Positions 5,442 to 7,522 of a stretch of 7,522 nt of DNA are shown here, in pieces. The translations under genes were made by a program, and so were the position numbers. Under the pieces are notes generated by a model that worked only from the letters and a program-made list of their open reading frames with translations, had not been told where the DNA came from and made no database searches. Location of the stretch: NCBI GenBank assembly GCA_036266195.1, contig DATANP010000430.1:1-7522 (forward strand). Reading direction: 5' to 3'. Position 1 is the first letter of the stretch, and each line of letters begins with the position of its first letter. Source of the DNA: DATMER01 sp036266195. Its GTDB lineage: Bacteria; Acidobacteriota; Thermoanaerobaculia; Multivoradales; UBA5704.

Positions 5442-6635
5442 ATGGTCCGCACCGGCCTCGACCGTCTCCTCGCCGATCCGTCCTGTCTCCGGGGGCGCCG
5501 CTACGGCGTCCTGGCCCACGGCGCCTCCATCGACGCCAAGGCGCGTCCCATCCACCTGGCCCTGGCCCGGGGCCCGGCCGGTCCGCCGGCCGCGCTGTTC
5601 GGACCCGAGCACGGCTACTACGGGATCGAGCAGGACATGGTGGCCTCCGAAGGCGGCACCGATCCGTGGACCGGCGCGCCGCTGGTCTCGCTCTATGGCG
5701 ACTCGGAGCACAGCCTGAAGCCGTGCCCCTGCGCCTTCAACGGCCTCGACCTGCTGGTGATCGACCTCCAGGACGTGGGCTCGCGGTATTACACCTACGC
5801 GGCCACCGGCATCTGGGCAGCCGAGGCCGCGCTCGCCCAGGGCTGCGAGGTCTGGGTGCTCGACCGGCCGAACCCGATCGGCGGCGCCGTGGTCGAGGGT
5901 GACCTGCTGCGCCCCGGCTACGAATCCTTCGTGGGCGCCTTCCGCCTCCCGGTCCGCCACGGCCTGACGCTCGGCGAGCTGGTGCGCCTGGAGGCGCGCC
6001 GCCGTGGCTGGGACGGGCCGCTCCGCATCTGGGAGATGGAGGGCTGGCGCCGCGACATGGCCTGGAGCGAGACCGGCCTGCCCTGGATCGCGCCGTCGCC
6101 GAACATGCCCACCACCCTGACCGCGCTGATCTACCCGGGCGGCTGCCTGGTGGAGGCCACCCAGCTCTCCGAGGGCCGCGGCACCACCCGGCCGTTCCAC
6201 CTCACCGGCGCGCCGCACCTCGACCCGGTCGCTTTCGCCAAGGCCCTGAGCGATCGCGGCCTGCCCGGCGTGACCTTCGTCCCCACCTGGTTCCGGCCGC
6301 AGTTCCAGAAGCACGCCAAGGAGGTCTGCGGCGGCGTCGAGCTGGTGGTGACTGATGCGGCCGCCTTCGAGCCCTACCGCACCGGCGTCGAGCTGCTCGA
6401 CACGGCGAGGCGGCTCGACCCGGAAGGCTTCGAGTGGCGGCACGAGCCCTACGAGTTCGTGACCGACCGGCCGGCCATCGACCTGCTCACCGGCGGCCCC
6501 GAGTGCCGGGACGCCATTGAGGCCGATGAGGGAGACACCGGCCTGGCCGACTGGATCGCGTCCTGGAAGCAGGACGAGCGCGACTTCCTCGAGGAGCGCC
6601 GGGAGATCCTCCTGTATCCCGAGGACGGTCGTTGA
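5442..6635 (+). CDS. namZ: DUF1343 / NamZ-family exo-beta-N-acetylmuramidase
   Basis: A 397-residue member of the DUF1343 family (GH171). The characterised Bacillus NamZ releases N-acetylmuramic acid from the non-reducing end of peptidoglycan fragments. Family landmarks appear in order: FGPEHG (53-58), DPWTGAPLVSLYGD (74-87), DLLVIDLQDVGSRYYTYAATG (103-123), LDRPNPIGG (140-148), VEGDLL (151-156), SFVGAF (162-167), HGLTLGEL (173-180), WIAPSPNMPTT (215-225), YPGGCLVEATQLSEGRGTTRPF (231-252) and GAP (256-258). The ATG has GGAGA eight bases upstream (5429-5433). No signal peptide or lipobox is present, so it is predicted cytoplasmic, unlike secreted homologues. It would then act on imported muropeptide-derived sugars; this is inference. 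It lies two bases after moaC and overlaps the next gene by four bases, so co-translation is likely. Other recycling genes (murQ, nagZ, amgK) are not seen here. Confidence 0.88.
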   Translation: MVRTGLDRLLADPSCLRGRRYGVLAHGASIDAKARPIHLALARGPAGPPAALFGPEHGYYGIEQDMVASEGGTDPWTGAPLVSLYGDSEHSLKPCPCAFNGLDLLVIDLQDVGSRYYTYAATGIWAAEAALAQGCEVWVLDRPNPIGGAVVEGDLLRPGYESFVGAFRLPVRHGLTLGELVRLEARRRGWDGPLRIWEMEGWRRDMAWSETGLPWIAPSPNMPTTLTALIYPGGCLVEATQLSEGRGTTRPFHLTGAPHLDPVAFAKALSDRGLPGVTFVPTWFRPQFQKHAKEVCGGVELVVTDAAAFEPYRTGVELLDTARRLDPEGFEWRHEPYEFVTDRPAIDLLTGGPECRDAIEADEGDTGLADWIASWKQDERDFLEERREILLYPEDGR

Positions 6636-7057
6636 AGGTCCCGCACCTGCTCCGCGTCGCCGAGCCGCCGGAGCGCTTCGCACCCCTGATCGAAGCGGCC
6701 CGCGCCGAGGGCCTGCGGGTCGGCTGGCTGGAGCTGGAAGGTGCTGTGGAGCCCGTGCCGGAGACCCTGGGCTCCGCAGCCGGCCTGGGAGCGCTGCGGG
6801 CGGTCGCGATCGGCGCCGGCCGCACGGTCTCGGTGAAGCCCCTGCGCGGCGCGCCGGTCCTGCGCGATGTTCTCCGCGAGCACTTCCGCGGCTGCGCCCT
6901 GGTGCTGGTGCGCGGCGAGGTGGATGCGCCGGCCCTGCGCCCCGAGGGGGCGGCCTGGGTGCTGGACGTCCAAGGCTTCGCGGGCCAGGCGTTCAGCACG
7001 GCCGAGCTGCTGTCGGCGTTCCGCAGCCCGAAGAGGCTCGGCCCCCACGCGGCCTGA
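6632..7057 (+). CDS. Unrecognised 141-residue protein, third gene of the moaC-namZ operon
   Basis: I do not recognise a family. The start is TTG at 6632, overlapping the namZ stop (TTGA). GAGGA at 6621-6625 lies six bases upstream, and no in-frame ATG offers an alternative near the N-terminus, so translational coupling to namZ is likely. The protein is soluble-looking, with no signal peptide, membrane segment or cysteine-rich motif (one cysteine). It shows alternating hydrophobic strands and helices: LRVGWLELEG (28-37), LRAVAIGAGRTVSVKPLRG (55-73), VLRDVLREHF (76-85), CALVLVRGEV (88-97) and AAWVLDVQGF (106-115). It ends in the segment FSTAELLSAFRSPKRLG (120-136). This looks like a small alpha/beta fold. 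Codon use matches the neighbours, and coupling to namZ argues it is real. A role with NamZ is only guilt by association. Confidence 0.75.
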   Translation: MKVPHLLRVAEPPERFAPLIEAARAEGLRVGWLELEGAVEPVPETLGSAAGLGALRAVAIGAGRTVSVKPLRGAPVLRDVLREHFRGCALVLVRGEVDAPALRPEGAAWVLDVQGFAGQAFSTAELLSAFRSPKRLGPHAA

Positions 7058-7071
7058 GAGCGTGGGGGCCG
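7039..7071. terminator. Perfect 12-bp hairpin between convergent genes
   Basis: A perfect 12-bp GC-rich stem (7039-7050 with 7060-7071) has a nine-base loop holding the stop codon TGA (7055-7057) of the 141-residue gene. There is no T-run on either side. It may act as a bidirectional, perhaps Rho-assisted, transcription barrier or as mRNA 3'-end protection between the plus-strand operon and the minus-strand gene ending at 7082. It is not a classical intrinsic terminator. Confidence 0.55.
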
Positions 7072-7081
7072 GGTCGTCAAG

Positions 7082-7522
7082 TCACTTGCTGGTGGTCCCT
7101 CCCTGGGGAAGGATTCCGAGCAGCCACGAGAAGTCCTGGCTCTGCCAATCCGCCCCGGGCATGGTCGGCATGGCGGTCGGCGTGCCGGTCGCGGCCTGGT
7201 TCGGGCCCGGCCCGAAGTTGTTGTTCCTCGACGGCGGATTCGTCACCATGTTGATCTTCGCGTAGGAGTGGCAGGTGATGCACGACGCCTGTCCCGCGGC
7301 GACCTGGGCGTTGAATTCGACGAAGGAATTGCCGAGCGGCGTCGTGTTCGCGTTGGTGTAGTCCTTCTGGACGCCGGTCAGGCGATAGTTCTTGAACGCG
7401 GCCGGGAGCTTGGCCGCGTCCATCATCGCGGCGAGGGCCGGGGTGATCTGCGTCGGAGCGCCGGTGCTCGTCGGGGGGTTCGAGCCGTAGGGATCCGAGC
7501 AGGAGTTGTAGAGATCGGGTTT
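7082..7522 (-). CDS. CxxCH haem-binding (cytochrome c-like) protein, C-terminal part
   Basis: The reading frame stays open from the stop at 7082 to the window edge at 7522, giving 146 residues. The true start lies outside; an internal ATG at 7424-7426 is not a convincing start. The single haem c motif CITCH is at 7268-7282, followed by SYAKINM. Segments before it (YRLTGVQKDYT, ANTTPLGNSFVEFN) and the closing QDFSWLLGILPQ recall a group of proteobacterial/acidobacterial hypothetical cytochrome c proteins that end in a CxxCH block and a DFSFLL-like tail. This match is from memory. The region between is rich in N, P, T and G, like a flexible periplasmic linker. Haem attachment needs export, so a signal peptide is expected upstream of the window. 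It is convergent with the moaC-namZ operon, separated by the hairpin at 7039-7071. Its electron-transfer partner is unknown. Confidence 0.75.
   Translation of the reverse strand, partial: KPDLYNSCSDPYGSNPPTSTGAPTQITPALAAMMDAAKLPAAFKNYRLTGVQKDYTNANTTPLGNSFVEFNAQVAAGQASCITCHSYAKINMVTNPPSRNNNFGPGPNQAATGTPTAMPTMPGADWQSQDFSWLLGILPQGGTTSK

Noticed and set aside
5436..6683. 415-residue minus-strand frame opposite namZ
   Set aside because: Antisense shadow; all conserved motifs are on the plus strand.
6867..7265. 132-residue plus-strand frame overlapping the unknown gene and the cytochrome-like gene
   Set aside because: It runs in the wrong frame through two better-supported genes and through the hairpin between them.

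Overview
This is a very GC-rich window (roughly 70% G+C by eye) with dense, short-spaced genes. It probably comes from a Gram-negative bacterium: it encodes a Sec-exported Ig-like protein and a c-type cytochrome-like protein, and NamZ-type peptidoglycan recycling. The GWALD-type Ig-like repeats are reminiscent of Acidobacteriota (Thermoanaerobaculia-like) proteins. That placement is inference from memory; myxobacterial or other GC-rich lineages are not excluded. No tRNA, rRNA, CRISPR array, insertion sequence or phage gene is visible.

Layout: (1) 7-1209 (+) is a secreted protein of three Ig-like domains, closed by a strong intrinsic terminator. (2) 1292-3698 (+) is the translation pair fmt (Met-tRNA formyltransferase) and rsmB (16S rRNA m5C967 methyltransferase). 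This is the familiar fmt-rsmB order, but def is not next to it. A bulged hairpin carrying the rsmB stop codon in its loop, followed by TTTT, ends the unit. (3) 3799-4098 (+) is an HU-family nucleoid protein with its own near-consensus sigma70-type promoter, a strong Shine-Dalgarno and a terminator: a small, strongly expressed monocistron. (4) 4177-4857 (-) is a TIGR04283-type glycosyltransferase standing alone. (5) A divergent intergenic region at 4858-4956 holds a 12-bp perfect palindrome plus a repeated right arm. Its G-runs also form a textbook G-quadruplex motif right at the moaC start. (6) 4957-7057 (+) is a tight three-gene operon: moaC (molybdenum cofactor), a signal-less NamZ/DUF1343 exo-N-acetylmuramidase homologue, and an unrecognised 141-residue protein starting at a TTG that overlaps the namZ stop. 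(7) A hairpin containing the last stop codon separates this operon from a convergent, 5'-truncated CxxCH (haem c) protein on the minus strand, 7082-7522.

Most genes are housekeeping. The parts most worth a second look are the moaC-namZ-unknown operon with its G-rich, hairpin-forming leader, and the recurring hairpins that place stop codons in their loops. Nothing here amounts to a clearly new defence or mobile system.
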